The notes: generated by a model not told the origin, from the letters alone. Positions 8,282 through 16,704 are shown, counted from the stretch's first letter. The stretch: DNA of 42,143 nucleotides from Sphingomonas sp. CFBP 8760 (GCF_014841615.1 NZ_JACYUG010000025.1:727-42869), one strand, 5' to 3'. Numbers and translations are program-made.

Positions 8282-10111
8282 TCAGGCGCGGGCGGCCATC
8301 GCCCGTGCCCGTTCCTCGACCATCGCCTCCAGCATCACCAGCGGCACCGCGCCGCTCCGCAACACCTCGTGGAACTGGCGCAGATCGAATTTGTCACCGG
8401 CGATACGCTGCGCATTGGCGCGTGCGCGGAGCCAGCTGGCATGGCCGATCTTATAGCTGCACGCCTGGCCCGGCATCGTGCAGTACCGCTCGATCTCCCG
8501 CAGCGAACGGCCGCGCGCGAAGCCGACGGTCTCGACCATGTAATCGGTCGCCTTCTCCCGGCTCCATCGCTGCGTATGGATGCCGGTGTCGACCACCAGC
8601 CGCGCGGCGCGGAACAGGAAGGATTGCAGATAACCGGCACGCTCGATCGGCCCCGCATAGCCGCCGAGTTCGTCCGCCAGTTGCTCGGCATAGAGCGCCC
8701 AGCCTTCCAGATAGGCACCGAAGAAGCTGATCTTGCGCAGCACATGCGTATCGGCGGCCTGCGCGGTGGAGATCTGGAGGTGATGGCCCGGCACGCCTTC
8801 ATGATAGGTCAGGCTGGGCAGCGTGTACTTCGGCCAGTCGCCGACGCTTTTCAGGTTGATCCAGTAGATCGCCGGCCGCGATCCGTCGAGCGTCGCACGC
8901 GAATAGTAACCGTTGGAGGCGCCGTCCTGTATCTCGACCGGCACCGCCCGGATTTCGAGCGGCGCGTCGGCGGGATCGATGAAAGCCTGTGGGAGCTTTG
9001 CCTGCATCGCGCGGACGCCGCTGTTGAGGCTCGCGATCAGATCGGCCCTACCGGCGGCGGTGTCCGGATAAAGCTGTGCGGCGCTGGCGTTGAGGGCGGT
9101 CAGCCGCGCGCCGACGCTGCCGGTCGTCATCCCCTGGCCCCTCAGGATCGCATCCAGTTGGGCGGTCAGGTCCGCGACCTGTTCCAGCCCCATCCGATGC
9201 ACGTCGGCGGGGGAGAGGGTGGTCGTCGTCGCACCGGCCAGCGCGGCGGCATAGATCGCATCGCCCTGCGGCACCGCCCAGACTCCGGCGACGTCGCGAG
9301 CGGAGGGACGCAGGCGGCGGATCAGCGCGATCTGGCGATCGAGTGCGGGATAGACCTTGTCGTGCACGATGGCCGTGGCACGGGGACCGTAATCGCCGGT
9401 CAGCTTCGCGGCGGCGGCGCGACGGACCAGCGATCCGACCAGACTGCTGTCGGCCGGGGCAGGGCTGCGCAAGGCGACCATCTGGCCCAGCGCCAGATCG
9501 AGCGAGAAACCGGGGGCGAGCAGGCCGCGTGCCGCCTCCGCCTCTTGTTCGCGGCTATCCGTATCGAGCGCGCCGGCCATCGCCCCCAACCGAGCCAAAT
9601 AGGCTTCGGCGTCGTCCGCCGTCGCGATGGTGTGCGACGAATTCAGGAAATCGGGCAGCGAGAAATAGGCGCCGCCCTGCTGGGTGATCCGGTACGGGCG
9701 GATCGGCGTATCGATGTCGAAGCGTTCGGGGCCGACCATCTGCTGGTCGATCGAATAGAGCACGACATCGCGGTCGACCTTCGCGGCGGGCGACAGGGTG
9801 GCGGCGGGGATCGCGCGCAACTGCGCCGCGTTGCGCTTCGCCCGTGCCAGCGACCGTGCCCGGGCGGCGGCGGAATCATCCCCCAGCTTGTATTTGAGCG
9901 AGGCGTTCGCCCCCTTGTCGAACCCGAGTGCGGTCGCGAATTCCGGGGCTTCCTTGATCGTCTCGGCCAGGATGGCATCGAATGTCGCGGTCAGGCGCGC
10001 GTCGCCCGGCCCGGTCGTGGCGGCAGGCGTTTGGGCGGCCAGCCGGGTCAGCGGCGACAGGGTGACCACGCCGGCGGCGGTGCCCCCGGCAAGAAAATGG
10101 CGACGGTTCAT
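8282..10111 (-). CDS. DUF885 family metallohydrolase-like protein, Tat-exported
   Basis: The protein has 609 residues from the ATG at 10111, which follows GGAGGG by 8 bases. An in-frame GTG at 10120 is less likely. The N-terminus MNRRHFLAGGTAAGVVTL is a twin-arginine signal, so the protein acts in the periplasm. DUF885 proteins carry a metal-site motif seen here as YHEGVPGHH (about residues 436-444), followed by EGWALYAEQL, the downstream acidic motif. This suggests a zinc-dependent peptidase or related hydrolase. The length is usual for the family. The gene stands alone on the minus strand between the galactan locus and the DUF1190 gene. The substrate is unknown. Confidence 0.87.
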   Translation of the reverse strand: MNRRHFLAGGTAAGVVTLSPLTRLAAQTPAATTGPGDARLTATFDAILAETIKEAPEFATALGFDKGANASLKYKLGDDSAAARARSLARAKRNAAQLRAIPAATLSPAAKVDRDVVLYSIDQQMVGPERFDIDTPIRPYRITQQGGAYFSLPDFLNSSHTIATADDAEAYLARLGAMAGALDTDSREQEAEAARGLLAPGFSLDLALGQMVALRSPAPADSSLVGSLVRRAAAAKLTGDYGPRATAIVHDKVYPALDRQIALIRRLRPSARDVAGVWAVPQGDAIYAAALAGATTTTLSPADVHRMGLEQVADLTAQLDAILRGQGMTTGSVGARLTALNASAAQLYPDTAAGRADLIASLNSGVRAMQAKLPQAFIDPADAPLEIRAVPVEIQDGASNGYYSRATLDGSRPAIYWINLKSVGDWPKYTLPSLTYHEGVPGHHLQISTAQAADTHVLRKISFFGAYLEGWALYAEQLADELGGYAGPIERAGYLQSFLFRAARLVVDTGIHTQRWSREKATDYMVETVGFARGRSLREIERYCTMPGQACSYKIGHASWLRARANAQRIAGDKFDLRQFHEVLRSGAVPLVMLEAMVEERARAMAARA

Positions 10112-10226
10112 GAATGGCACCCTCCGGCGTGACGATGCGCGAACCCTAGGTTCTTCATCGCCAGCGTCAACGCCGGCCCGATCCGCCGCGTATCAATTAC
10201 TTGCGCGGCGACCTTCCGGTACGATC

Positions 10227-10847
10227 CTATCCGCCCCAGCCGCCGCGCGAACTGGACCGGCCGCCAAAACCGCCCCGCGACACCACCGAACTGCGCGTCT
10301 GGATACGGGAGGTCGTGACCGGGGCGTTGATCGCCTGCGAACCGACCTGATAGCGATAGCCCCGCCCGCCATAGCCGCCATTGTACAACCATGCCCCCGA
10401 CCCCGTATAATAACGGTCGTCGCGGCGATCGCGGTACAGCCCGCCGTAGCGATAGCCGCCGCCGTTCGCGATCTGTCCGATCAGGAAGCCCGTCAGCAGG
10501 GGGGCGAAGAAGCTTTGGCCGCCGTCATTGCGCGGCTGGCACGATCCGCTGCCGAACTGTTCTTCGCACACGCCCTTGTCGGCGAAGCGGGGGGCGGTGC
10601 GGTTGTCGTCGTTGGCGGCGGTGCGCTGTGCGTCCTCGCACTGCGCCTGCGTATAGTCGCCGGCGGCGACGCATTCGCGGATGGACTGGAACGCCGCCAC
10701 CTCGGTCGGTGGACCGAATTGTTTCCGGGACATTTCCTCGGGGCTGGGGTCGCACCCGGTGAGCATCGCGACCGATCCGATCGCGGTCAGACCGGCGGCG
10801 GCGGAGCGCATACGCCGGCGGGCCGGCGGGCGGGAGGGAGTATCCAT
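10227..10847 (-). CDS. DUF1190 (YgiB/YjfM-like) lipoprotein
   Basis: The protein has 206 residues from ATG 10847, preceded by GAGGGA at 6 bases. The first ~35 residues form a signal peptide ending in the lipobox LTGC, so it is probably a lipoprotein. A conserved Cys-containing core follows (SIRECVAAGDYTQAQCEDA, then a second cysteine-bearing stretch EEQFGSGSCQP). The C-terminal third is rich in Gly, Tyr, Arg and Ser, as in YgiB and YjfM of E. coli. It is the last gene of the left arm of the yjf-like cluster, 10 bases after the DUF350 gene. Its homologues sit next to glutathionylspermidine-synthase-like genes, as here. The function is unknown; a cell-envelope partner of the ligase is inference. 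Confidence 0.82.
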   Translation of the reverse strand: MDTPSRPPARRRMRSAAAGLTAIGSVAMLTGCDPSPEEMSRKQFGPPTEVAAFQSIRECVAAGDYTQAQCEDAQRTAANDDNRTAPRFADKGVCEEQFGSGSCQPRNDGGQSFFAPLLTGFLIGQIANGGGYRYGGLYRDRRDDRYYTGSGAWLYNGGYGGRGYRYQVGSQAINAPVTTSRIQTRSSVVSRGGFGGRSSSRGGWGG

Positions 10848-10857
10848 CACGCGTCCC

Positions 10858-11274
10858 TCAATAGGTCATGCTGGCGGCGTTGAGCAACCCGACGCCGATC
10901 GAGGTCGCCGCCAGATAGATGCCGCTGGCGACGTTCCCCGCCTCGATCCGGGCAGCCATGTCGCGCACGACGAAACGCCGCACGATCAGCGAGGCGAGAA
11001 TCTGCACCGCCCCCGCAAGCACCCCCCACAAGGCGAACTCGATCGGGTCGGCCGTCACGCTGAGCGCCGAGGCGAGCGGCAGCGCGAAGCCGATGATCGC
11101 GCCCCCCAGCGCGACGGCCGCAGCGAGATTGCCCGCCGCGATCAGGCTCGCCTCGTCATAGGGCGTCGACATCTGGTACAGCCGCTTGAACACCGCCAGC
11201 AGCAGGCAGGCCAGGCCGAAGGCGACGACGAAATGTCCCGCGCCCTCCAGAAAGCCGTGCGTCAGATAGTCCAT
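10858..11274 (-). CDS. DUF350 (YjfL-like) inner-membrane protein
   Basis: This 138-residue protein has about four hydrophobic segments (near residues 12-30, 44-66, 78-98 and 115-133). It shows the paired-repeat layout of the DUF350 family, in which a two-helix unit is duplicated. Polar residues within the helices are typical of the family and fit a small channel-like or structural membrane role, but none has been shown. It is 9 bases downstream of the DUF2491 gene and 10 upstream of DUF1190, clearly one operon. E. coli YjfL holds the same place between YjfK and YjfM. The family call is firm; the function is open. Confidence 0.87.
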   Translation of the reverse strand: MDYLTHGFLEGAGHFVVAFGLACLLLAVFKRLYQMSTPYDEASLIAAGNLAAAVALGGAIIGFALPLASALSVTADPIEFALWGVLAGAVQILASLIVRRFVVRDMAARIEAGNVASGIYLAATSIGVGLLNAASMTY

Positions 11275-11283
11275 GTTTCCCCC

Positions 11284-11922
11284 TCAGGCGCTGAATTCGG
11301 CCGGGCCGAGCGGCAGGCCGACCATAATCTCGTGCGTGTAATCGCCGCCCTCCGGCTCCATCGCCAGTGCGAGCAGCAGTTCCATGCCGGCCGGTTGCAG
11401 GTCGCGGGAATAGAGCATGCAGGTCTGGCGGATGTGGCGGACCGGGTCGGCGTCGCGTTCGTAATAGACCGCTTCCCACAACTGCACCGGCGGCTGGTCG
11501 CGGTCGTCCTCGTCATACCAGAACCGGCGGAACGGGGGCAGGCCGTCCTCGTTCCAATGCGCCTTTGCCATCCGTTGAAGGAACGCCTCCTTGTCGGCGC
11601 GGCCGGCGGGGTAGGTGCTCGACCAGGGGCGGAACAGGGTGAAATCGTCCGCATCCGAACCGTCCGCCTGCTGGCTGACCGCCTGCAGCATCAGTTCGTC
11701 GTCGGTGTAGAAGCGGTGGACATGGCTGCCGTCGTCCAGCTTGATGACGCCCTGCGCGGTGATCTCCAGCGTGTCGCGTTCCAGACGGAAGCCGGTATTC
11801 TCCAGCATCCGCCACGCCAGCGCGTCCAGCCGGACTGTGCGGCCGATGGTGATGTTGCGCACCTCGGCCAGCCGGGTCGTGGCGGGACGCTGGTCGAGGC
11901 CGAAGAGTGATTTCCAGATCAT
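11284..11922 (-). CDS. DUF2491 (YjfK-like) protein
   Basis: This soluble-looking protein has 212 residues from the ATG at 11922, which shares ATGA with the stop of the channel gene. An upstream in-frame extension is an artefact of overlap with that gene. It starts MIWKSLFGLDQRP and has no signal peptide or membrane helix. The body is acidic, with aromatic motifs such as FRRFWYDEDD and WEAVYYERD, as in YjfK of E. coli. A conserved end (HEIMVGLPLGPAEF) is seen. It is likely cytoplasmic and coupled in translation to the channel. No biochemical role is known for the family. Confidence 0.83.
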   Translation of the reverse strand: MIWKSLFGLDQRPATTRLAEVRNITIGRTVRLDALAWRMLENTGFRLERDTLEITAQGVIKLDDGSHVHRFYTDDELMLQAVSQQADGSDADDFTLFRPWSSTYPAGRADKEAFLQRMAKAHWNEDGLPPFRRFWYDEDDRDQPPVQLWEAVYYERDADPVRHIRQTCMLYSRDLQPAGMELLLALAMEPEGGDYTHEIMVGLPLGPAEFSA

Positions 11923-12956
11923 GACGATAGCCGCTCCTTGGCGACATAGAACAGGCGATCGCCATCGACGATCCGTCGATCGAGGTCGAACCGCGGCGTA
12001 TTCGCGCCGGCCGGACAACTGGCGACCAGCACCGCGCCGCGTTCGCGCAACCGTCCGGCGACCTCGTCATAGCCGCCCCCGCTATCCGCCCGACAGGCAT
12101 ATAGCGTCGCCCCGGTATCGGTGTGGCTGGCCAGCTGGGCGAGCAGATGGCTCGATCCGGGGTCGCTCAATGCCTTGACCACCAGTTCCACGGTCGGGGT
12201 CAGCACCACTTCCACCGCCGGGCAATGCGCATGCAGCAGCCGGGCGGTGTCCGCGTCGCGCAGGAAGCAGACGATATGGGCATCGTCGTTCAGGGCGGTC
12301 ACCGCCAGCGTCGCGGCCAGTGTCTCGGCATCGGTGGTGGCGTAGACGACGATGCGCGCGGCGGTGGCGACACCGGCGCGGTGCAGGTCGGCGGGCGCGG
12401 TCAGGCTACCGGCGCGGACATAGCGAAAGGCGGGATCGTCGCCGGGCAGTTCCTCGGTCGCGACCAGCACGATGTCGCGCCGCCCGTCGGCGGCCAGTTC
12501 GGCGACCATCCGCACGGTGCGCGCCGGTTCGTGGCCGATCAGGACGACATGCCCCCGCATCGCCCTATAGTCGCCCAGCCCGAGCCGGCGGCGACGCCAG
12601 CGTTGGGACAGCCCGGCGAAGGTGCGCGCGATCGCGGTGGTGAACAGCGCGATCGCCCCCGGCATCACCCAGAAGGCGGCGAGCAACCGGCCGGCATCCC
12701 CCTTGGGCGACAGATCGCCATAGCCCACCGTCGAGGCGGTCGTCGCATACCAGTAGATGAACGCGATCGGGGAACGCAGATCGGCCTCGCCGGCCAGCCG
12801 CAGCGCGACATGACTGGTCGCCATATGCGCCAGCAGCAGCGCAAACAGGATGCCGGGATGCAGTTCGCTGGCGGCGAGATACAATCGGCGCAGCACGACG
12901 GCCAGCCCACCCGTCCGGCGCTGCTCCGTCACGCTCCGACGTTCCGCCATCGTCAT
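11919..12956 (-). CDS. Two-TM potassium channel with RCK/TrkA-N-like domain
   Basis: This 345-residue protein has TM1 at about 36-55, a pore helix, the K+ selectivity filter TVGYGD (76-81), and TM2 at about 88-110. A cytoplasmic RCK (TrkA-N) Rossmann-like domain begins near 135 with HVVLIGHEPARTV. The usual GxGxxG loop is altered to GHEPAR, so nucleotide binding may be weakened or changed. The domain ends with a further alpha/beta part (about 270-345). The family forms tetrameric, ligand-gated K+ channels in the inner membrane. It heads the left arm of the yjf-like cluster, diverging from the DUF2170 gene across 75 bases. GGGGAAG lies 5 bases before the ATG at 12956. The channel is well supported; its gating ligand is unknown. 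Confidence 0.9.
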   Translation of the reverse strand: MTMAERRSVTEQRRTGGLAVVLRRLYLAASELHPGILFALLLAHMATSHVALRLAGEADLRSPIAFIYWYATTASTVGYGDLSPKGDAGRLLAAFWVMPGAIALFTTAIARTFAGLSQRWRRRRLGLGDYRAMRGHVVLIGHEPARTVRMVAELAADGRRDIVLVATEELPGDDPAFRYVRAGSLTAPADLHRAGVATAARIVVYATTDAETLAATLAVTALNDDAHIVCFLRDADTARLLHAHCPAVEVVLTPTVELVVKALSDPGSSHLLAQLASHTDTGATLYACRADSGGGYDEVAGRLRERGAVLVASCPAGANTPRFDLDRRIVDGDRLFYVAKERLSS

Positions 12957-13031
12957 CCCGCTTCCCCATGTTGCAAGTGCTGCGGTGTCGTGCTTGGAGT
13001 GTCAAGCGACAGCCACGGAAAGGGACGGGAT

Positions 13032-13448
13032 TTGGCGGAGCCTTGGACGATCGACGCACTGGCGGAGGCGCTGCGCGGCTATGACGGCGAATTCGCGGTC
13101 CAGCCGCTGGAGGGCGACGAACCGGTGCTGCACGTCACGATGCGCGAGCATGGCGATCTGGCGGTGTTCCTCAGCGCGGCGGGCGATCAGATCGTCGCCT
13201 CGACGCTGTTGTGGCCGGTGGATGAGCAGGCGGATGCCGATGCCTTCAACCGCTTTATCCTGAAGGCGCAGAAGGTGGTGCCGCTGTCCAACTTCGCGAT
13301 CACCGAGGTGGATGGCCGCGACTATTACGAACTGGTCGGCGAACTTGCCGCCGCCTCGCCGATCGAGATGATCGTGCTGGAGTTGCGGGTGCTGGCCGAC
13401 AACGCCATCTCCGCCGCGGACGATCTGCGTACCGCGTTCGCCGCCTGA
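13032..13448 (+). CDS. DUF2170 (YjfI-like) protein
   Basis: This protein of about 138 residues belongs to the DUF2170 family (YjfI of E. coli, about 133 residues). A TTG start at 13032 was chosen because AGGGA lies 6 bases upstream and the resulting length fits the family; a GTG at 12999 is the alternative. The frame stays open far upstream, but that part is antisense to the channel gene. No signal or membrane segment is seen. Typical motifs are the acidic N-terminal half and LPVDE-like TLLWPVDEQADADAFN, then LKAQKVVPLSNFAI. It is the first gene of the right arm, 13 bases before the PspA gene. A role as a PspA partner or regulator is inference from constant adjacency. Confidence 0.83.
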   Translation: MAEPWTIDALAEALRGYDGEFAVQPLEGDEPVLHVTMREHGDLAVFLSAAGDQIVASTLLWPVDEQADADAFNRFILKAQKVVPLSNFAITEVDGRDYYELVGELAAASPIEMIVLELRVLADNAISAADDLRTAFAA

Positions 13449-13461
13449 AGGATATCGTACC

Positions 13462-14214
13462 ATGTGGAAACAGCTCGTCACCCTGATCCGTGGCACCGCG
13501 CACGAAGCGGGGCAGGCGGCCGTCGACAAGCGGGCGCTCGTCATCCTCGACCAGCAGATTCGCGATGCCCATGCCGCGCAGGGCAAGGCGCGCGACGATC
13601 TCGCGACGCTGACCGCGCGCCGCCGGCTGATCGAGAAGGAACTGGAAGGGCTGGTCGCGCAGCGCGGCAAGTACGAAAGCTCTGCGCGCGCGGCGATGCA
13701 GCGCGGCGACATGGACCTGGCCCGCGAGGTCGCCGAACGGCTCGCCTCGATCGAGGCGGAGGAGGCGACCAAGACGCCGCAAATCGCCGACATGCGTACC
13801 GCCGAGGATCGCATCCGCGGCATCATCAAGCAGTCCGACGGCAAGATCCAGGCGCTGTCGCGCGAGGTGGAGGTCGTCCGCGCCAACGAAAGCGTGCAGA
13901 AGGCACAGGCCAGCGTCGCGGCCAGCTATGGCGGCACCCTGTCGTCGATGGGATCGGCGGCGGACAGCCTGAAGCGGATCAAGGAACAGCAGGCGATCCG
14001 CGACGAGAAGTTCCGCGCCTCCGCCGAACTGGAAGACATGCGCACCGGCGCCGATCTCGATGCCAAGCTGCGCAATGCCGGGTTGCTGGAGGGATCGAGC
14101 AGCGCCGACGACATCCTCGCGCGGCTGGCCGGCCCGCAGGGAGGATCGACGGACGGCGCCGATACCAAGCGGCTGCCCAACGACACCGGCATCCGCGCGC
14201 TGCCGCGCGAATAG
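13462..14214 (+). CDS. PspA/IM30 family protein (YjfJ-like)
   Basis: This 250-residue protein is a PspA/IM30 (ESCRT-III-like) membrane-remodelling protein. It has an amphipathic N-terminus (MWKQLVTLIRGTAHEAGQ), then long charged coiled-coil helices rich in Ala, Glu, Lys and Arg (about 30-195), and a flexible C-terminal tail. AAGGA precedes the ATG. PspA proteins bind stressed inner membrane and limit proton leakage; this one is of the yjfJ type rather than the pspF-linked stress operon, since no pspF, pspB or pspC is nearby. It lies between DUF2170 and the ligase gene (3-base gap). A role with the membrane proteins of the opposite arm is likely but inferred. Confidence 0.9.
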   Translation: MWKQLVTLIRGTAHEAGQAAVDKRALVILDQQIRDAHAAQGKARDDLATLTARRRLIEKELEGLVAQRGKYESSARAAMQRGDMDLAREVAERLASIEAEEATKTPQIADMRTAEDRIRGIIKQSDGKIQALSREVEVVRANESVQKAQASVAASYGGTLSSMGSAADSLKRIKEQQAIRDEKFRASAELEDMRTGADLDAKLRNAGLLEGSSSADDILARLAGPQGGSTDGADTKRLPNDTGIRALPRE

Positions 14215-14217
14215 GCG

Positions 14218-15381
14218 ATGGAGCGCATCACCGCCGCCGAGCGGCCCGACTGGCAGGCGACCGCCGAGCGGATGGGCTTCACCTTCCACCATCTCGGCGG
14301 TGAGCGGTACTGGGACGAGCGCGCCTATTACCGCTTCACGCTCGACGAGGTGGAGGAACGGATCGAGGGGCCGAGCGGCGAGCTCCATGCCATGTGCCTC
14401 GATCTGGTGGCGGAGGCGGCGGGGAGCGAGGCGCTGATGCATCGCCTCGCCATTCCGGACGACCATCGTGACGTGATCGCGCGCAGCTGGGCGGCGCGGG
14501 CGCCCTCGCTCTACGGCCGGTTCGATTTCAGCTATGACGGCACCGGGCCGGCGAAGATGCTGGAATACAATGCGGACACGCCGACCAGCATCTTCGAGAC
14601 CGCGCTGTTCCAGTGGCAATGGCTGGAGGACATGATCGCGGCCGGCGCGCTGCCCGCCGAGGCCGATCAGTATAATCGCCTGCACGAGGCGCTGGTCGCG
14701 CGGATGGGGGCGATCCTGACGCCGGGCAGCCTGCTCCATTTCGCCAGCGATGCCGACCATCCGGAAGACCGGCAGACGGTCCGTTATCTGGAGGACGTGG
14801 CGCGGCAGGCGGGGCTCGATCCGGAATTCGTAGCGGTGAACCGCATCGGCGTCGATGGCGATGGCCGTTTCGTCGACGAGGCCGGCACGATCATCGCCGC
14901 GATCTTCAAGCTGTATCCGTGGGAAGACATGCTGCGTGAGCCCTATGCCGCGCACCTGACCACGGCCCGCGCGCTGTTCCTGGAGCCGGCGTGGAAGGCG
15001 ATCCTGTCGAACAAGGCGATGCTGCCGCTGCTGTGGGAGCGGCATCGCGGCCACCCCAATCTGCTGCCCGCCGCCTTTGCCGACGATCCGGCCGCGGTGG
15101 CGGCTATCGGGCCGCGCTATGCTATGAAGCCGTTCTTTTCGCGGGAGGGCTGGGACATCGAACTGGTCGATGGCGGCGAGGTCCAGCACGGCCCGGCGGG
15201 CGGTTATGGCGAGGAAGGCTATATCGTCCAGGCACTGGCGCCGCTGCCCGACCATGACGGGTTCCGTCCCGTGGTGGGATCGTGGATCGTCGGGGACGAA
15301 GCGGTCGCCATGTCGATCCGCGAGGACGACGTCGCCATCACCCGCGATCTTGCCCGGTTCGTGCCGCATATCATCGTCTGA
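14218..15381 (+). CDS. Glutathionylspermidine synthase-like ATP-grasp ligase (YjfC/YgiC-like)
   Basis: This 387-residue protein corresponds to the C-terminal synthetase domain of bifunctional glutathionylspermidine synthetase/amidase. The N-terminal CHAP amidase domain is absent. Visible ATP-grasp and substrate motifs are LYGRFDFSYDG, KMLEYNADTPTS, KPFFSREGWD and GSWIVGDEAVAMSIRED near the C-terminus. The family joins a carboxylate to an amine at the cost of ATP; for the YjfC/YgiC branch the true substrate, perhaps a peptide or protein tail, is not known. The gene is 3 bases after the PspA stop. It is the last gene of the right arm and is followed by a non-coding stretch and an insertion sequence. 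Confidence 0.88.
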   Translation: MERITAAERPDWQATAERMGFTFHHLGGERYWDERAYYRFTLDEVEERIEGPSGELHAMCLDLVAEAAGSEALMHRLAIPDDHRDVIARSWAARAPSLYGRFDFSYDGTGPAKMLEYNADTPTSIFETALFQWQWLEDMIAAGALPAEADQYNRLHEALVARMGAILTPGSLLHFASDADHPEDRQTVRYLEDVARQAGLDPEFVAVNRIGVDGDGRFVDEAGTIIAAIFKLYPWEDMLREPYAAHLTTARALFLEPAWKAILSNKAMLPLLWERHRGHPNLLPAAFADDPAAVAAIGPRYAMKPFFSREGWDIELVDGGEVQHGPAGGYGEEGYIVQALAPLPDHDGFRPVVGSWIVGDEAVAMSIREDDVAITRDLARFVPHIIV

Positions 15382-15744
15382 CGGGGACCCGGCTGTTGGC
15401 GGATAGCGAGCGATGGCGGCCGGGGATGCCCGCATGGCGGATCGGATCGTCCAGCCGCCTGTGGCAGGCATGACGGTGGGCGGCACCACCCGGCCAGGGG
15501 CGTTCGAACGGTTTGCCCGGTTCTGGATATTGGCATCAGATGCCCCGGGCGTCATGCGAAGCCGCTGGCTTTTGACTGGCGGGGCTTTGGCGCTCGTCCA
15601 CCGTTTCCGGTCGCGATCCGCGGGGAAGGGCGCCCCATCGCCTAAAGCCGGATGACATCGGGTTGAACCGGATGTTCGTCGTTGCGAGCGGAGCGAAGCA
15701 ATTCAGGACGTTCTGGTCCGGCCCTGGATTGCTTCGCTGCGCTA
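15382..15744. other. Gene-free stretch between the ligase gene and the IS element
   Basis: I see no credible gene in these 363 bases. Short open frames here have no ribosome binding site or recognisable product. The only structure noted is the REP-like palindrome at its right end. The stretch ends at the TA target of the insertion sequence. Confidence 0.6.
15680..15742. repeat. REP-like palindromic element
   Basis: Arms 15688-15709 and 15721-15742 form an imperfect 22-base stem with three mismatches and an 11-base loop. The core GCGAAGCAATTCAGG / CCTGGATTGCTTCGC resembles the common sphingomonad intergenic repeat beginning near TTGCGAGCG. The outer part of the left arm (GTTGCGAGCG) has no partner on the right, where the sequence meets the insertion point of the IS. 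Confidence 0.6.
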
Positions 15745-15757
15745 GGGCGTTTTCCGA

Positions 15758-16395
15758 TCAATCTGCATCGTATCCGGCGTTGGCGAAGTAGTTGGCGCAT
15801 TCCTGTGGCGGATAGAGATCGAGGATGCGGCCGATGGCGTTCCAGAGGCCGTGGATGGTGCGCTCGGCAGCCTTGCGCAGGTGGGCCTTCAGCTTCGAGA
15901 AGGCCTGCTCGATCGGGTTGAAGTCGGGGCTGTAGGGCGGGAGGAAGAGCAGCTTTGCGCCAGCGGCTTCGATGGCCTCGCGGGCGGCAGGCGTTTTATG
16001 GCTCGACAGGTTGTCCATGATGACGATGTCGCCGGGCTTCAGGTCGGGCACGAGCACCCGGCGCACGTAGGCAACGAAGGCGTCGCGGTTGATCGGGCCG
16101 TCGAGCACCATCGGCGCGACCATGCCGGTGCGGCGCAGGCCGGCGACAAGCGTGGTGGTCTTCCAGTGTCCGTGCGGCACGCCTGAGCGCAGCCGTTCGC
16201 CGCGCCGACAACGGCCATGGCGTCGTGCCATGTTGGTCGATGCCCACGTCTCGTCGATGAACACCAGCCGCTCGGGATCAAGGTCGAGTTGGCCATCGAA
16301 CCACTCCTCCCGGCGTTTCAGGACGTCGGGGCGGTCCTGCTCGGTGGCATGCGCTGTCTTTTTTTGCGCGTGATCCGGTGCCGGTCGAAGAACCG
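15758..16395 (-). CDS. IS630 transposase, DDE catalytic part (OrfB, reached by -1 frameshift)
   Basis: This frame carries the DDE catalytic domain: first Asp in LVFIDETWAS, second Asp in IVIMDNLSSHK, and Glu in FNPIEQAFSKLK. It has no good start of its own. It should be joined to OrfA by a -1 shift on A7G at 16365-16358, giving a fused protein of about 314 residues that ends at 15758. The start coordinate given is only where the overlap with OrfA becomes meaningful; the open frame runs further upstream but is out of frame with the helix-turn-helix domain. All three catalytic residues are present. Confidence 0.85.
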
Positions 16396-16704
16396 CCACA
16401 GCGTGCCGATCCCGACCGGCATGCCGCGTTCGGCGAGCAGCGCCTGCAACTCGACCAGCGTGATGTCGTCCTTCGCCTCGATCGCGGCGAGGATGAAGGC
16501 CGCGTGCGCGTCGATCCTGCCCGCACGACGGTCGCCGCCCTGCGGCTTGGCTGCGGGGGTGCCGTGCTGAAGGACCAGTTGCCGCCAGCGGATCGCGCGT
16601 GCCGCGCTGACACCGAACCGCGCTGCCGCGGCCCGGCACGACATCCCACCGTCAACCGCGGCTACCACCCGCTCTCGAAGGTCCTGTGACAGCACTCGTG
16701 GCAT
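16318..16704 (-). CDS. IS630 transposase, DNA-binding part (OrfA)
   Basis: This 128-residue product starts MPRVLSQDLRERVVAAVDGG and holds a helix-turn-helix (SCRAAAARFGVSAARAIRW, about 22-40) and a second winged-helix region (about 75-115), the DNA-binding half of IS630 transposases. Without frameshifting it ends 13 residues after the A7G slip site. With a -1 shift it continues into the catalytic OrfB. The two-frame arrangement is found in a known subset of IS630 elements. Confidence 0.85.
   Translation of the reverse strand: MPRVLSQDLRERVVAAVDGGMSCRAAAARFGVSAARAIRWRQLVLQHGTPAAKPQGGDRRAGRIDAHAAFILAAIEAKDDITLVELQALLAERGMPVGIGTLWRFFDRHRITRKKRQRMPPSRTAPTS
16358..16365 (-). promoter_or_regulatory. 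A7G slippery site for -1 frameshift in the transposase
   Basis: On the minus strand the sequence reads CGCAAAAAAAGACAG. A slip from AAA AAA in the OrfA frame by one base back yields CAA AAA AAG, which enters the OrfB frame exactly where the catalytic domain continues. Confidence 0.75.

Noticed and set aside
12123..13031. Upstream extension of the DUF2170 frame
   Set aside because: It is antisense to the channel gene and would triple the family's usual length; TTG 13032 with a ribosome binding site gives the right size.
13462..14214. PspA as part of the classical phage-shock operon
   Set aside because: No pspF, pspB or pspC is nearby; the neighbours are the yjf-type set.
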